From: Shinisaurus crocodilurus
Taxonomy: Eukaryota > Chordata > Lepidosauria > Squamata > Shinisauridae
Assembly: GCA_021292165.1 (NCBI GenBank)
Contig: JAHFWL010000181.1
Location: 124,001-188,000, forward strand
Reading direction: 5' to 3'
DNA: 64,000 nucleotides
Positions within the stretch are counted from its first letter, which is position 1, and each line of letters starts with the position of its first letter. The translations under genes were made by a program, and so were the position numbers. This document shows positions 21,201 through 31,520 of this stretch, piece after piece. The notes beneath the pieces were generated by a model. The model made no database searches, was not told the DNA's origin, and saw only the letters and a program-made list of their open reading frames with translations.

Positions 21201-24200
21201 ACTGCCCTATCATGCCTGATGTTCTAAACCAGCTGATGTCCCCTACCCACCCGTACATTTAAGCAACGTGATGCTACAAACCTAGTAACAATATGGTGGG
21301 TCTCGTCCAGCGGAAATCTAAGCAGCTGATGACGGGGACGTCCTCTTCGGCCTTCGTGTGGCCCACCGTTCCAAGGACTTCCCAGCCTTGATCGGATTTT
21401 GCCTTCCCGGGGTCAAGGGGACGGGGGACGGATGAGGAGAGAGCGGAGAGGGGAGAACGGGGGGGGGGGGGGGGGAGAAAAAAAGACAAACGTTTCCCAA
21501 ACTTGCGCAGCCGTGTGATGTTTCTTTTGTAAACGGACACAAAACTTAACTCGCTTGCTTGGCAGAGCAAAGAGGGGGAGACGGGAGAGTTATGTCCGGC
21601 TGGCTGCTGTCGGTTCGCTGTCTGTTCCCCCACGTGGCCCGCCGAGCGGCTTAGAGGGGAATGATCGGAAATTAAAACCTTTTCCAAACAGCCCGCCTGA
21701 AAACACGGTTCTGCGCGGCTGGCCACCTTGAACTGCTGCGAAGGAGCAGTCAGTCGGGACCCCTCAGTGCTTCGGACAGACAACCCCTCCACTTAGCGGG
21801 AGGTCTTTGAGCCGCTTCTCCAACTTGGCACCTTCTGGATGCCTTGGACTGCAATGCCCATCATCCCCAGCCAGCATGGCCAACACCATCCGGAAGGCGC
21901 CCAGTTGGGGAAAGCGGGCCGAGACAAACAACACAGAGCCCAAAGCTGAAAAGGCGTTCGCAGCTCTGCTTTCACAACGCTCCCGCTTCCGTCTGCCAGG
22001 CGCAGCTGACAGGGTGCCGAAACTGGACTGGGGAGACCCAGGTTCGAACCCCTCACTGGGCCGTGAATCTCCTCGGTGGGACCTTTGGGCCAGCGGGATT
22101 CTCTCAGCCCAGCCTCCCTCGCAGGATGGTTGTTGAGTTTGAAAACAAAACAAAAACACATAACGGGCCTCGGAAATTGCGGGAGAAAACACAAGTCATT
22201 ATTTGCGATAGAACAAATACGGCTAAGGAAGCCCCGAGCCGTTTCCCAAACACCCTCCCACCGGCTGGAGGAGTCGCCTCTCCCAAGTTTTGATGGCCAC
22301 TGCATTCCAAAGGCAGTGTGCCTCCGGGCGTTGCTGGACTGCAAGGCCCATCATCCCCATCCAGCATGGCTGATGATCAGGAATGCCGGGAGCTGCGGCC
22401 CAACTACATCTGAGAGAACCTCACCTCAAGTCAGATCCCTCATCCAAAGTATACCAAACTCCCTATTTATTTATTATATTTCTATCCCACCTTTTTTCCT
22501 GCAAGGAGCCCAAGGCAGCTTACATAATCCTCCTCCTCCTCCTCCTCTCCATTTTATCCTCACAACAACCCTGTGAGGGAGGTTAGGCTGAGAGTCAGCG
22601 ACTGGCCCAAAGTCACCCAGTGAGTTTCATGGCTGAGCGGGGACTAGAACCCGGATCTCCAGAGTCCCAGTTCAACACTTTAACCACTATGCCACACTGT
22701 CCCTCTGTAGTATTCAGCTGGGAAGTATAGCAAGGGAGATAGAAGGAAGAAGAAGAAGAAAAGCCGGGGGGGGGGGGGAGCCTTGGCATTCCGTCTATCT
22801 CGTTTTCTGAAAAATCGGCAGTTTTCCAGGCCGTAACAATGTCGGAATTTATGCCCGCGAAGCGGCAGAGGTTACGTTGGCCGATGTGGACCCAATTAAA
22901 GAGACCACCGCGATGGCCCAAACGTTCATAAATTGCACTTTATTGTAAAGGAAGCGATTTGCGCGGATGTTTCAATTAAGTAGGAGCACCATTTTATGGG
23001 CTCTTTATTATGTCATTCCAGAATGGGCGGCTGGCACGGATCGGACGGAGAATCTCCCACAATCCCCAGGAAGGCGGAGGCAGGCTGGCCAGAAAAAAAG
23101 AGGACAGGGCCATTTGCCAGCAAAACACACGGGACAGCCTGCAGGCTTCACTGGTCTCCTCTCTGTCTCTTTCTAGTGGGGAAATATCTCGGGACTTTGT
23201 TATGGATCCCAGGCATCCAAATTCACCTGAAAGATTCTCGTCTGCTCAGCTTAATTCTTTCCCCATCGTTTCAAATCCTGCTTTTCGCTCGGCCCACCCT
23301 CCAACCTGCATTTTCCACCCCACCCACCCCCCAAAAATCGAGATATTCCCAAGTGTTGCACGATGCTGCCATCGCATGGCCAAGCCGTGCACAGCAGCTG
23401 TCTCAGCCTTCCCCAACCGGGTGCCCTCCAGATGTGTGTACTTCGACTCCCATCAGCCGCAGCCAGCATGGCCGATGGTCAGGAATGCTGGGAGTTGTCG
23501 TCCAAAACGGCTGGATCGCGCGCCAGGTTTGGGGGGGGGGAGACTGACAGACCGAAATGCGTCAGAACGAAAAAGGACGTAGCGGCACACACAGGCGTCG
23601 GCTTGTGTACCAAGTACCACAGATCCATCTACGTCAGTGGTTCCTCTACTGCAGTGTTTCTCAACCTTGAGTCCCCAGATGTTTTTGGCCTACAACTCCC
23701 AGCATGCCCCAGCCAGCTATGCTGGCTGGGGCATGCTGGGAGTTGTAGGCCAAAAACATCTGGGGACCCAAGGTTGAGAAACACTGCTCTACTGGCTGGC
23801 CACAAAGCTTCCGGGTCTCAAGCAGGGGTCTTTCCCAGACAGAGGAAGCTGTGGTATATCGAGTCAGAACCCTCGGTCCATCTAGCCCAGTATTGTCGAC
23901 ACTGACTGGCAGCAGCGGCTCTCCTGGGTTTCAGGCAGGATTTCTTTTTTTCCAGCCCTACCTTGTAGATGCTGGAAATCGAACCCAGGACTTTCTGCAT
24001 GCAAAGCGGGGACTCTCTGCCACTGAACTACCACCCTGGCCCAGTGTTTTAACTGCCAATTATGTCACCATTTGAATATGAATAATATAAATACGGAGAA
24101 AAGAGAGCAGGGCCATTCTCCAGCCCGGCTGCACGACTGATTTTTTTCCCCCCTCTACCCTCCCCATTCCTTTTTCCTCGTGTGTCATGCCTTTTCAGAC

Positions 24201-26814
24201 TGTAAGCCTGCGGGCAGGAACGATCTGGCTTAATCAATTATCTGGAAGCGGCTCCGGTAGCTTTTATGGCTGAGGAGCCACATTAAAAAAAAAAGAAAAA
24301 AAATATTTCAAGGAAATAAAAAATAAGTAAGAATAAGGGGAGGCCAGCCAGATCAGAGCAAACGGTTGCATTGCAAACAAATAACAACAGTGCATTATTA
24401 TCATTAACCGTACTACTAATAAAAATTATTATTATTATAATTATCATTGTAGTCATTATTATTTATTTATTATTATTTTTAAATTATTTAATAACAATTA
24501 ATAATTATTATGACTAACTGTTCTTACTCATCATCATCATACCTTAAGAAGGCTTGGAAGATCATCCGTGCTAAATACATCTAATACTTCCATGGCCCCC
24601 GAGCTGGCTTTGCTGACAACGGGAGTCAGGGGGCAGCTGTGAGGGGGAAAAAGCCGGGGGGGGGGGGGGAACACACATTACAAAGTTTCCAGAAGATCGA
24701 GTGAAAAACCACCTGTTAGCAATGCCCCCGCAGGCAAGCGGTGAATATAATTTTATTTATTTATTTATTCTATTTACCGGTATACCCCACCTTTTTTCCT
24801 GAAAGGAACCCAAGGCGGCTTACATAATCCTCCTCCTCTCCATTTTATCCTCACAACAACCCTGTGAGGTAGGTTAGGCTGAGAGTCAGTGACTGGCCCG
24901 AAGTCACCCAGTGAGTTTCGTGGCCGAGCGGGGACTAGAACCCGGACCTCCCAGGTCCCCAGTCCGACACTCTCACCACTAGGGTCTGTGTGTAGCACAA
25001 TCCTACTCAAAAGCAAATCCCACCGAGTTCAGGGGCACTTACTCCCCAAGAAAATGCACGCAGGATGGCAGCCGCAGATGGCCCAGCGTTCTGCGGGTAG
25101 AACTGATGCTTTGGAGCGCTTATCAGCATGAAAGCAACAGCTCCTTCCCCCACGCTGTTTGTCGGCCCCCGGCATCTCGTGGCGGGCAACCACTGAGAGT
25201 GGAGGCTCCGTTCCTCACTGCCACGGCAAGTGACAACGTCCTGGCTGGATCAGACAAGAGGTCCTCGTCACCGCCCCTCAAAAAGGATATTGCAGGATTG
25301 GAAGAGGTCCAGAAAAGGGCAACTAGAATGATCAAGGGGCTGGAGCAACTCCCCTACGAGGAGCAGGCTGTAACATCTGGGACTGTTTAGCTTAGAGAAA
25401 AGGCGAGTCAGGGGAGACATGACAGAGGCGTACAGAATTATGCCTGCTGTGGAGAAAGTGGACGGGGAGACATTTTTCCTCCTTCTCTCATAATACCAGA
25501 ACCCAGCGGGGTCATCCCATGAAGCTGATTGGAGGGAGATTCAGGACAGATCAAAGGAAGGACTTCTTCACACAGCACACAGTGAAACTGCGGAACTCAC
25601 TTCCACAAGATTTCGTGATGGCCACCAATTTGGAGGGCTTTAAAAGGGGATTGGACAAACTCATGGAGGATGAGGCTACCAACGGCTACTAGTCCTGATG
25701 GCGAGATGCTGCCTCCAGTATCAGAGGCAGTATGCCTATGTACGCCAGCTGCTGGGGAACACGGGCGGGAGGGTGCTGTTGCACTCATGACCTGCCTGTG
25801 GGTTTCCCATGGGGGCAGCTGGTTGGCCACTGTGTGAACAAAACGCTGGACTAGATGGACCCTCGATCTGATCCAGCACAGCAATTCTTATGAGGGCTTA
25901 CTGGGGCGGGGGGGAGCATTAGCACCTACATTTCGGGGCTTGGCCAGCGAGGCTATCCAAACATTGTGGACCCCTGAATAAAAACATAATCAACCGTACA
26001 TCTATAAAACCAACCTGTTCCTTTGGCTCATCACAATCCGATCGACGCCCAGGAAGTGGGCGGACCGCAGAACCGCCCCCAGGTTCATGGGGTCTTGTAT
26101 CCCCTCCAAAGCCAGCCAGATGGACTGCGACCCCTTGCGAACGGCGACTCCCTCGGCCTCGTGGGTCAGCCCTTCCTGCCAGCCAATGGGGTGAAGTGGC
26201 GTGGCTTCCAGGCAAACCCCCTGATGGACCCCGCCCTTGCAAAGAGCATCTAGCACGTTCCTTTTAACCAGTTTCACGGGAATGCCACGGTCCTCGGCGT
26301 GCCGGGAGAATTCCTCCGCTACAGGTGACGTGCCGCCGCTTTTAGACTTGAGAAACATCTGGAGAAAGCTCCTCTTCGACCTTCCGAGCGCTAAGAAACA
26401 GGGGGAGATCCCGAACAAGATCTCCGAGCCCTTGGTCCTTTCGACAGGGAAAGGTTTTTGCCGGCGTCCCCCCTTCTCTCCGGGGAAATCGTCGTTCCTC
26501 AAGTTCCTGAACTCTTCTTTGCTGGGCGGCACGGCTGACACACGAAACATCCGCCAGAATTTCTTCCGAAGGCTGTGATCCTTGCAGCTTTTGTGAACCG
26601 GAAGTGGTTTCCGATTGGACGGACGCCGACGATCCGCCTCTGAGGAAGGGATTTCTTTTTGGCTCGCCCCGCTGGGCGGGCGGCACTCTGCCGATGGTGG
26701 TTTTTCCCACGTCGAGAAAGGCCGGACAGTCTTAAAAGGGTTGTTGAGATGAACAGCAGAGGACAATCTCACGGCATTTCGGAGGCCAAATGTAAAGGAA
26801 TGGAGAGATTCCAT
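15208..26814 (-). CDS. MRM1: MRM1, mitochondrial 16S rRNA (guanosine-2'-O) methyltransferase
   Basis: Spliced CDS, all minus strand: 26814-26015, 24636-24543, 21402-21282, 15541-15422, 15245-15208. It encodes 390 aa (human about 353). The family methylates the ribose of one guanosine in the P-loop of mitochondrial large-subunit rRNA, using S-adenosylmethionine in the matrix. The N-terminus is arginine-rich and mostly lacks acids, as in a mitochondrial presequence. The three SpoU/TrmH knot motifs are present: [11 protein letters not shown] (N244, R250), [11 protein letters not shown] (336-346) and [15 protein letters not shown] (371-385). All introns are GT-AG with phases that keep the frame. 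An in-frame TAA at 26824-26826, four codons upstream, supports this start. The C-terminus ends five residues after the last motif, shorter than in human. The stop follows an A7 run, so a real or assembly indel is possible. Its neighbour is DHRS11 upstream in the same orientation, as in human. Confidence 0.93.
15362..15386. repeat. (CA)n microsatellite in MRM1 intron 4
   Basis: An AC run of about 12 units, some 35 bases from the donor of exon 4. Confidence 0.9.
15422..15541 (-). CDS. MRM1: MRM1 coding exon 4
   Basis: The acceptor TTGTGTGCAG ends at 15542; the donor is GTAAGA from 15421. It encodes [12 protein letters not shown] to SLNVSVAA (residues 339-379), covering knot motif 2 and most of motif 3. 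Confidence 0.92.
15915..16285 (+). mobile_element. Two CR1-type 3' fragments in MRM1 intron 3
   Basis: The first ends GAGCAGGGGGTTGGACTCGA and TTCTATGATTCTATGAAA (15915-16085). The second is a different subfamily (16145-16285: GGCAGTCTGCCCACGTGCAC, CTGGTTGGCCAC). A SINE B scrap (GCATGCAAAGCGCATGC) separates them. Confidence 0.7.
16630..16850 (+). mobile_element. SINE family A
   Basis: Head GAGAGCCAGTGTGGCGGATT through CTTGCAAGAGGAAAAAAGGC, with a small deletion in the head. The following 16860-17685 has no recognisable feature. Confidence 0.8.
17690..17880. repeat. Short hairpin plus SINE A 3' fragment
   Basis: 17690-17743 pairs CTCCAGATGTTTTTTGGACT with its reverse complement. A family A SINE 3' half (GTTGTTGCGAGGATCAAATA, GGGTTCCTTGC) follows on the plus strand, with an AATAAATAAA tail. 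Confidence 0.6.
18385..18575 (-). mobile_element. CR1-type 3' fragment
   Basis: Reverse copy: AAGAAGAGCCCTGCTGGATC through CGCCCATGTTCCCCAGCAA. Confidence 0.75.
18765..19018 (-). mobile_element. SINE family A
   Basis: A full-length reverse copy with a TTTATTTATC tail side and a head ending ACCACTACACCACCCTGCC. Confidence 0.85.
19030..19250. repeat. Family C repeat fragment
   Basis: The GGCTTCAGCCCCGCCCACAC and ACCAGAATG cores recur in the repeats at 26880-27300, 40140-40480, 49005-49330 and 63015-63925. Class unclear. After it, 19260-20000 is unique sequence with no supported gene. Confidence 0.5.
20008..20375 (-). repeat. CR1 tail followed by a local tandem duplication
   Basis: 20008-20165 is a reverse CR1 end (AGAGTTGGAAGGGGCCTACA). 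Next to it are duplicated units: ACTTCATGAAAAAAACC twice at about 20166-20208, and AGTATCGCAAAGGCCTCCCA twice at about 20250-20335. These suggest replication slippage. Confidence 0.65.
20755..21235 (-). mobile_element. CR1-like LINE 3' fragment
   Basis: A long reverse copy, from AAGAAGAGCCCTGCTGGATC through GGAAGTGAGTTCCATAGTTT to GGGAGAAAAATGTCTCC. Confidence 0.8.
21282..21402 (-). CDS. MRM1: MRM1 coding exon 3
   Basis: The acceptor CCGGGAAG ends at 21403; the donor is GTTTGT from 21281. It encodes [14 protein letters not shown] to TRPTILLL (residues 299-338) plus one base of Gly339. It aligns in order with human MRM1 around QGWLVAGTVG and RPTLLVLG. The acceptor pyrimidine tract is weak, so the start could shift by a few codons. 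Confidence 0.88.
21825..22420. repeat. Family H palindromic fragments and a SINE A piece
   Basis: Family H units (CATCATCCCCAGCCAGCATG) lie at 21825-21900 and 22300-22420. A decayed plus-strand SINE A with B box GGTTCGAACCCC lies between them at about 22018-22145. Confidence 0.5.
22460..22715 (-). mobile_element. SINE family A
   Basis: A full reverse copy, from TTATTTATTATATTTCTATC to the head CACTATGCCACACTGTCCC. Confidence 0.85.
22850..23010. other. Candidate conserved noncoding element in MRM1 intron 2
   Basis: Complex non-repetitive sequence with CAATTAA (twice) and TTCATAAATTGCACTTTATT. There is no exon-like frame. It resembles conserved regulatory DNA. Visual evidence only. Confidence 0.3.
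23405..23786. mobile_element. Family H repeat and palindromic hAT MITE P1 copy 2
   Basis: Family H lies at 23405-23510. P1 lies at 23652-23786: CAGTGTTTCTCAACCTTGAG to its reverse complement, flanked by a perfect 8-bp duplication CTCTACTG (23644-23651 and 23787-23794). Confidence 0.8.
23845..24045 (-). mobile_element. SINE family B
   Basis: Reverse copy. The tRNA head is at its right end (GCATGCAAAGCGGGGACTCT, GCCACTGAACTACCACC), with B-box complement GGAAATCGAACCC. Confidence 0.75.
24543..24636 (-). CDS. MRM1: MRM1 coding exon 2
   Basis: The acceptor CCCCTCACAG ends at 24637; the donor is GTATGA from 24542. It finishes Ser267 and encodes [17 protein letters not shown] to DDLPSLLK (268-298), very close to human MRM1. 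The AT-rich intron sequence beside it (24280-24540) is low-complexity. Confidence 0.95.
24755..24990 (-). mobile_element. SINE family A in MRM1 intron 1
   Basis: Reverse copy with AAAGGAACCCAAGGCGGCTT and a GACTAGAACCCGG B-box complement. A family D scrap follows at 24990-25060. Confidence 0.85.
25255..25895 (+). mobile_element. CR1-like LINE 3' fragment, long
   Basis: The decayed frame reads [20 protein letters not shown] then [17 protein letters not shown] sequence. The tail is GACTAGATGGACCCTCGATC. It is a non-LTR retrotransposon ORF2 C-terminus with several frame breaks. Confidence 0.8.
26015..26814 (-). CDS. MRM1: MRM1 coding exon 1
   Basis: It encodes residues 1-266 and two bases of Ser267, with donor CAG|GTTGGT at 26014. 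It contains a presequence-like N-terminus, a variable basic linker, the substrate-binding region ([11 protein letters not shown]) and knot motif 1. The non-conserved middle is longer than in human. The sequence upstream of the ATG reads TTTTATTAAGGTACAG, so a splice acceptor at about 26838 for a 5' UTR exon is possible. Confidence 0.95.
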
Positions 26815-26879
26815 TTTTGCCAGTTACATCCCTTTATCTGTACCTTAATAAAAACATGAGGTTGATCAACACATACAGC

Positions 26880-27300
26880 AGGCGTAGGGAACCTTTGGTC
26901 TAGGTGCCAAACGCAGCCCTCCCGGGGTCCCTATCTGGCCCTCACAGTTCCACAGATAGCCACACCCCTTCCACTGGCCCCACCCCGTTTTCTCACAATC
27001 ACCAATCATTTGGTGGTTTCTCAGCTTTTGTGCAGTATTTCCACCATTCTAAAAGGTGGAGATGCCTCTCCTAAGGCTTATCTACTGGCGGGAAGAGCTT
27101 TACGCTAAAAGATGCTGGCATTTGGGGTATCTGCCTTCAGCCCCATCCACCGCCGGAATGCGGCACCCAAGAACGTCAACCAAAATTCGGGGGAATTGGC
27201 CATCGGGCTGAAAGAGGAGCCCCAGCCCCGATGTGGGTTTTCCGGAAAGTTTTGAATTCAGGAGCTTTTCTGAAACATTTCCCAAGAACTTAAATCAGCT
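26880..27300. repeat. Family C repeat
   Basis: An ordered set of blocks shared with several other places: TAGGGAACCTTTGG, CCACACCCCTT(C/T)C, CCTCTCCTAAGGCTTA, GGAAGAGCTTTACGCTAAAA and CCAGAATG-like. It resembles a non-autonomous DNA element. It sits just upstream of the MRM1 start exon. Confidence 0.55.
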
Positions 27301-27353
27301 GCGATCTGATTTAGCACATTGGATTTATATTTAGCGAACAAAACTTCTTTTAA

Positions 27354-27382
27354 ACACACACACACACACACACACACACACT
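27354..27382. repeat. (CA)n microsatellite
   Basis: An AC run of about 14 units. Confidence 0.95.
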
Positions 27383-27489
27383 ACAGCATGTGAATTTAAT
27401 GTGCTGAATAAATCTCTCAAACATTTTCACAAGCCAAAAGAATTTCGAATGGAAATATTTGATTAGGAAAACGAATTCAACAGAGCACA

Positions 27490-28190
27490 AGTATAGTGCA
27501 ACCCTTTGCACACTTGGTACTTAGAAGTAAGGCCCGCTATGTTAAACGGGGCTTGTCCTCAAGTAAGTACACACAGGATTTTCAAATTTTATTATTACAT
27601 TTATAACCTGGGCTTTTCCCCTCCTCTTGCAAGGAAACCAAGGCAGCTTACATAGTCCTCCTCTCTATTTTATCCTCACAACAACCCTGTGAGGTAGGTT
27701 ACAGGCAGAGAGTCAGTGATTGGCCCAAAGTCACCCAGTGAGCTTCATGGTTGAGTGGAGGCTAGAACCCGGATCTCCTGAGTCCCAGTCCAACACTCGA
27801 ACCACTACGCCACACTGGCTCTCAGTGCAATCCTATGCATTACTCACAAGTAACTCCAACTGTTTTCAATAAGGTTTTTTCCCTGGTAAGTGGGCTTAGA
27901 ATTGCAGCCTTACAATGCAACCCTAGACGCTTCATTGAGTTCAATGGGGCTTACAACTAGATGAGTATGTATAAGATTGCAGCCTTAGAACTAAGGCTGC
28001 AGTCCTACACAGCAGCGGCCCAAACTTTTTTGGACCCGTGGGCACATTTGGGAATTTGGGAAACTGCTGTGGGCACCACCACAAAATGCCTCATCAGTAG
28101 ATCACCACAGGATGCACTAGGGAGTAAAAGCCAGTGAACTTTAGGGGGGGGGTCTTACTTCTGAGTAAACATACCTAGGATCAGGCTGCA
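27490..28190. repeat. Repeat cluster: family D pieces, SINE A, family M piece
   Basis: Family D scraps (AAGTAAGTACACACAGGATT, TTCAATGGGGCTTAC) flank a reverse SINE A at 27585-27825. A family M fragment (TTTTTTGGACCCGTGGGCAC) lies at 28015-28110. Confidence 0.65.
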
Positions 28191-28199
28191 CCCACACAA

Positions 28200-28435
28200 C
28201 CCCCCCTTTATTAAGTTGCAACCCACCCTTCTACCCAAGAGTACATATTTATCATTTTTTAAACACACCCTTCCTTCTTTCATCCACGACCTCCTCCATT
28301 TTATCCTTACAACAACCCTGAGAGGCAGGCCAGGCTGAGAGGTGGTGATCACTGGCCTCAGGTTACCCAGTGATTGTAATGGCTTGAGCAGGGATTTGAA
28401 GCCAGATCTAACCACTACAGCCCAGTCTAACCACG
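28200..28435 (-). mobile_element. Decayed SINE family A
   Basis: Reverse copy retaining ATTTTATCCTTACAACAACC and GTTACCCAGTGA. The following 28440-28640 holds an ATT run (28475-28492) and otherwise nothing recognisable. Confidence 0.6.
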
Positions 28436-28639
28436 CCATTTACAAAAGGGATGTCCTTGTTAAGTCTTTCACTGCTTATTATTATTATTATTACTATCTT
28501 GTCTGCCATGAAGCAGAAAAAGGCACAGCCGTTCATTGCACAGCTGGAAATCCTGACAACCCTGTGCAAACTATTAACACCATCAAGGTTCAAATAATTG
28601 TGGACACTGGATCATTAATTCTGCTATGGCAGGAGTGAG

Positions 28640-29560
28640 CAGTAAGTAAATCTCCACCGGTTTTGGACTCCGATTCCCAGCATTCCTGACCATTGGCCAT
28701 GCTGGCTGGGGCTTCTGGGCACTGAAGTCCCAAACATCTGGAGAGCCAACTACTGCACATACCCTGCTCTATGGCAATTAAAAAAAAATGCACCTAGCCA
28801 TGCCGAACCATTAGAGGAGGAAACAATCCAAAAAATAAAGTACAGGATGGTAATGGCTTTATAGCAGCCTTCCTCAATGAGGTGCACTCCAGATGTTTTG
28901 CAGAGCAATCCACATCGTTCCTAAGAACATAAGAAGAGCCCTGCTGGATCAGGCCACGGGTCCGTCTAGTCCAGCATTCTGTTCACACAGTGGCCAACCA
29001 GCTGCCCCAAATGGGAAGCCCACAAGTAGGACATGAGCGCAACAGCACCCTCCCACCCATGTTCCCCAGCAACTGGTGTACACAGGCATACTGCCTCTGA
29101 TACTGGGGGTAGCCCATAGCCATCAGAACTAGTAGCCATTGACAGCCTTCTCCTGCACAAATTTGTCTTATCCTCTTGTTAAAACCTTTTAAAAGGCAGG
29201 ATATATATGCAATGAGTAAATAAATAAATAACTCGGGCTTAAGAAGGTAAGATGAGCGGTGCTGGATCAGACCAAGGGTCCATCTAGTCCAGCATTCTGT
29301 TCACACAGTGGCCAACCAGCTGCCCCAATGGGAAGCCCACAAGCAGGACATGAGTGCAACAGCACCCTCCCACCCATGTTCCCCAGCAACTGGTGTACAT
29401 GGGCAGACTGCCTCTGATACTGGAGGTAGCAAATAGCCATCAGGACTCGTAGCCATTGATAGCCTTCTCCTCCAGGAATTCCCCCCAGCATGGCCAATGG
29501 GAATGATGGCAGTTGCAGTCCCACACATTTGGAAAGGGCGCCATGTTAAGGAATGCTGCT
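28640..29560 (-). repeat. Family H piece and two CR1-type 3' fragments
   Basis: Family H lies at 28640-28750 (GCATTCCTGACCATTGGCCA). Reverse CR1 pieces lie at 28925-29215 and 29245-29480, both beginning near GCTGGATCAG. A second family H scrap ends the cluster. 29560-29780 shows nothing. Confidence 0.7.
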
Positions 29561-29786
29561 TTAGACGGACCAATCCAAAAGCCACAAAATCTTGAGCGAG
29601 TTTTTCTCCATGGTACGGAGCCCATCATCAGGCTGGGTGCTGAGCAAAACGTAGCAGGATGGGTGGGTGAGTGGGCAGGGGGGAGCGGGAGAAAGCGGGT
29701 TAGAAAAAGTGGGGCACGATACTGCACCCCCCCAAAGTCTTCCCTTTGCAACAACGGTATTAATGGGCATACAAGAGGTGTTGGGG

Positions 29787-30130
29787 AGCCCATGTGGTGT
29801 AGTGGTTAGTGCAGTGTTCTCCAACCTTGGGTCCCCAGATGTTTTTGGCCTACAACTCCCGGCATGCTGGGAGTTGTAGGCCAAAAACATCTGGGGACCC
29901 AAGGTTGGAGAACACTGGGTTAGAGTGTTGGACTGGGACTCGGGAGATCCGGGTCCTAGTCCCCACTCAGCCATGAAACTCACTGGGTGGCTTTGGGCCA
30001 GTCACTGACTCTCAGCCTCACCTACCTCACAGGGTTGTCGGGAAGATAAAATGGAGAGGAGGAGGATTGTGTAAGCCGCCTAGGGTTCCTTCCTTGCAAG
30101 AGGGAAAAAGGCAGGATATACATGTAACGT
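29787..30130 (+). mobile_element. SINE A interrupted by a P1 palindromic MITE
   Basis: The SINE head GAGCCCATGTGGTGTAGTGG is broken at 29812-29917 by a shortened P1 hairpin. The P1 copy has flanking duplications GGTTAGTG (29804-29811) and GGTTAGAG (29918-29925, one mismatch). The SINE then resumes to GGCAGGATATACATG. The order of events is clear: SINE first, MITE second. Confidence 0.88.
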
Positions 30131-30479
30131 ACTACTACGAACAATAATAACGACAGAACTAGCCTTGCAGTCCTAATAACATCAGCCTCGCTCGGCGTCA
30201 GGCCGGCACACCCAGGGCTGCTAGGGGCAAAGAAGCAAAATAAACAAACAAAACATTTACTTAGGTTTAAATAAATCTTTTTAAAAAATAAAATTAAAAA
30301 GATAAAATCCCAGCACTTCCTTTGGCATAAGCGAGCTGCCCAGAAACTCTGCACAAGCTCAGGGGATCTACTGCCCAACTCCCCTGTTCAGACTCCCTCT
30401 TAGGAAGAAGCAGCTGAATATTTTAACAATACTAATAATAATTTATTTTGGAGGAGGAGGAGGAGAGATGCAGCCCTGC

Positions 30480-30720
30480 CCAAAAAAACAACGGCCAGGA
30501 CTTGAGGCGGGGGGGGCGGGCTGCCGCAGCACGAACCTACCTGGCCACCCACGCGGGCTGCGTCCCGGAAGTCCAGCCGGGAAGGAAGCGCTTCCGGGCA
30601 TAGACAGGCGAGCGGCGGAGAGAGCGGCGCCCTTGTTCGACAGCGCCACCTGCTGGCCGAACGGTTGCAACCTTGCAAGGCGCGCGCTTTCCGAGTGTGT
30701 GTGGGGGGGGGGTAGACGCG
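30480..30720. promoter_or_regulatory. GC-rich promoter-like segment with ETS-like sites and a CTCF-like motif
   Basis: CpG-rich, unique sequence amid repeats. It contains CCCGGAAGT and GCTTCCGGG (ETS-type cores) and, at 30641-30659, CAGCGCCACCTGCTGGC, a close match to the CTCF core. Housekeeping promoters often look like this. It lies about 3.7 kb upstream of the MRM1 start exon and could be its promoter if there is a 5' UTR exon, or a boundary between MRM1 and DHRS11. Function is inference. Confidence 0.4.
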
Positions 30721-30845
30721 GTGCCGGCTCTAGATTTTGGGAGAGACCCTGCCCTGGGCAAGGCACCCTGAATGGACCCCCTCCCTCCCTCCCTCAGCAA
30801 TTCTACCTCCTCACCGCCATGGTCACCAGCTGCGCTTGCTCCTCA
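30720..30845 (+). repeat. Family G repeat fragment
   Basis: Shares TGCCGGCTC, GGGCAAGGCACC and CCGCCATGGTCACCAGCTGC with the copies at 9870-10390 and 34570-34990. Confidence 0.55.
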
Positions 30846-30856
30846 TCCTCTTACAG

Positions 30857-30989
30857 CAGTGTTCTCCAACCTTGGGTCCCCAGCTGTTTTTGGCCTACAA
30901 CTCCCAGCATGCCCCAGCCAGCTCTGCTGGCTGGGGCATGCTGGGAGTTGTAGGCCAAAAACTGCTGGGGACCCAAGGTTGGAGAACAG
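30857..30989. mobile_element. Palindromic hAT MITE P1, copy 4
   Basis: It starts CAGTGTTCTCCAACCTTGGG; the right end is slightly shortened (GGAGAACAG). Perfect 8-bp duplication TCTTACAG at 30849-30856 and 30990-30997. Confidence 0.88.
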
Positions 30990-31084
30990 TCTTACAGCAA
31001 CCAGGTGTTGCTACACGCAGTAGTATGTGCTCTACCATTGATCTATGTTCCCCTAAAGATAAATATAAGATTCCAGTCCTCATG

Positions 31085-31520
31085 GTTCGAAATAGCCTGG
31101 TTCAATGGGGTCATCCCATGGGAGATTCAGGACAGATCAAAGGAAGGACTTTGTCATACAGCACAGTTAAAACTATGGAACTCACTTCTATGCCAGTGTG
31201 GCCTAGTGGTGAGAGTGTTGGACTGGGACTCAGGAGATATCCGGGTTCTAGTCCCCGCTCGGCCATGAAACTCACTGGGTGACTTTGGGCCAGTCACGGA
31301 CTCTCAGCCTGACCTGCCTCACAGGGTTGTTGTGAGGATAAAATGGAGGAGGAGGAGGATTATGTTAGCTGCCTTGGGTTCCTTGCAGGAAAAAAGGTGG
31401 GGTATAAATATAATAAATAAATAAATACAAGATGTAGTGATGGCCACCTATCTGGATGGTTTTACAAGGGGACCGGACAAATTCATGGAGAAGACGATCA
31501 ATGGCTACTAGTTTAACTTT
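31085..31520 (+). mobile_element. CR1-type fragment split by a SINE A
   Basis: CR1 sequence 31085-31188 (GGGAGATTCAGGACAGATCA, GGAACTCACTTCT) continues at 31432-31510 (AAGATGTAGTGATGGCC). A complete SINE A with an (AAAT)n tail lies between (31190-31430). Confidence 0.8.

Noticed and set aside
21793..22344. 183-aa minus ORF and overlapping plus ORFs
   Set aside because: It spans family H repeats and a SINE A piece inside an MRM1 intron. No family resemblance, and overlapping frames are equally long on both strands.
23363..23905. 180-aa plus ORF
   Set aside because: It crosses a palindromic P1 element and a family H repeat; the peptide is the translated hairpin.
30737..31282. 181-aa plus ORF
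   Set aside because: Composed of family G, P1 palindrome, CR1 and SINE A sequence.
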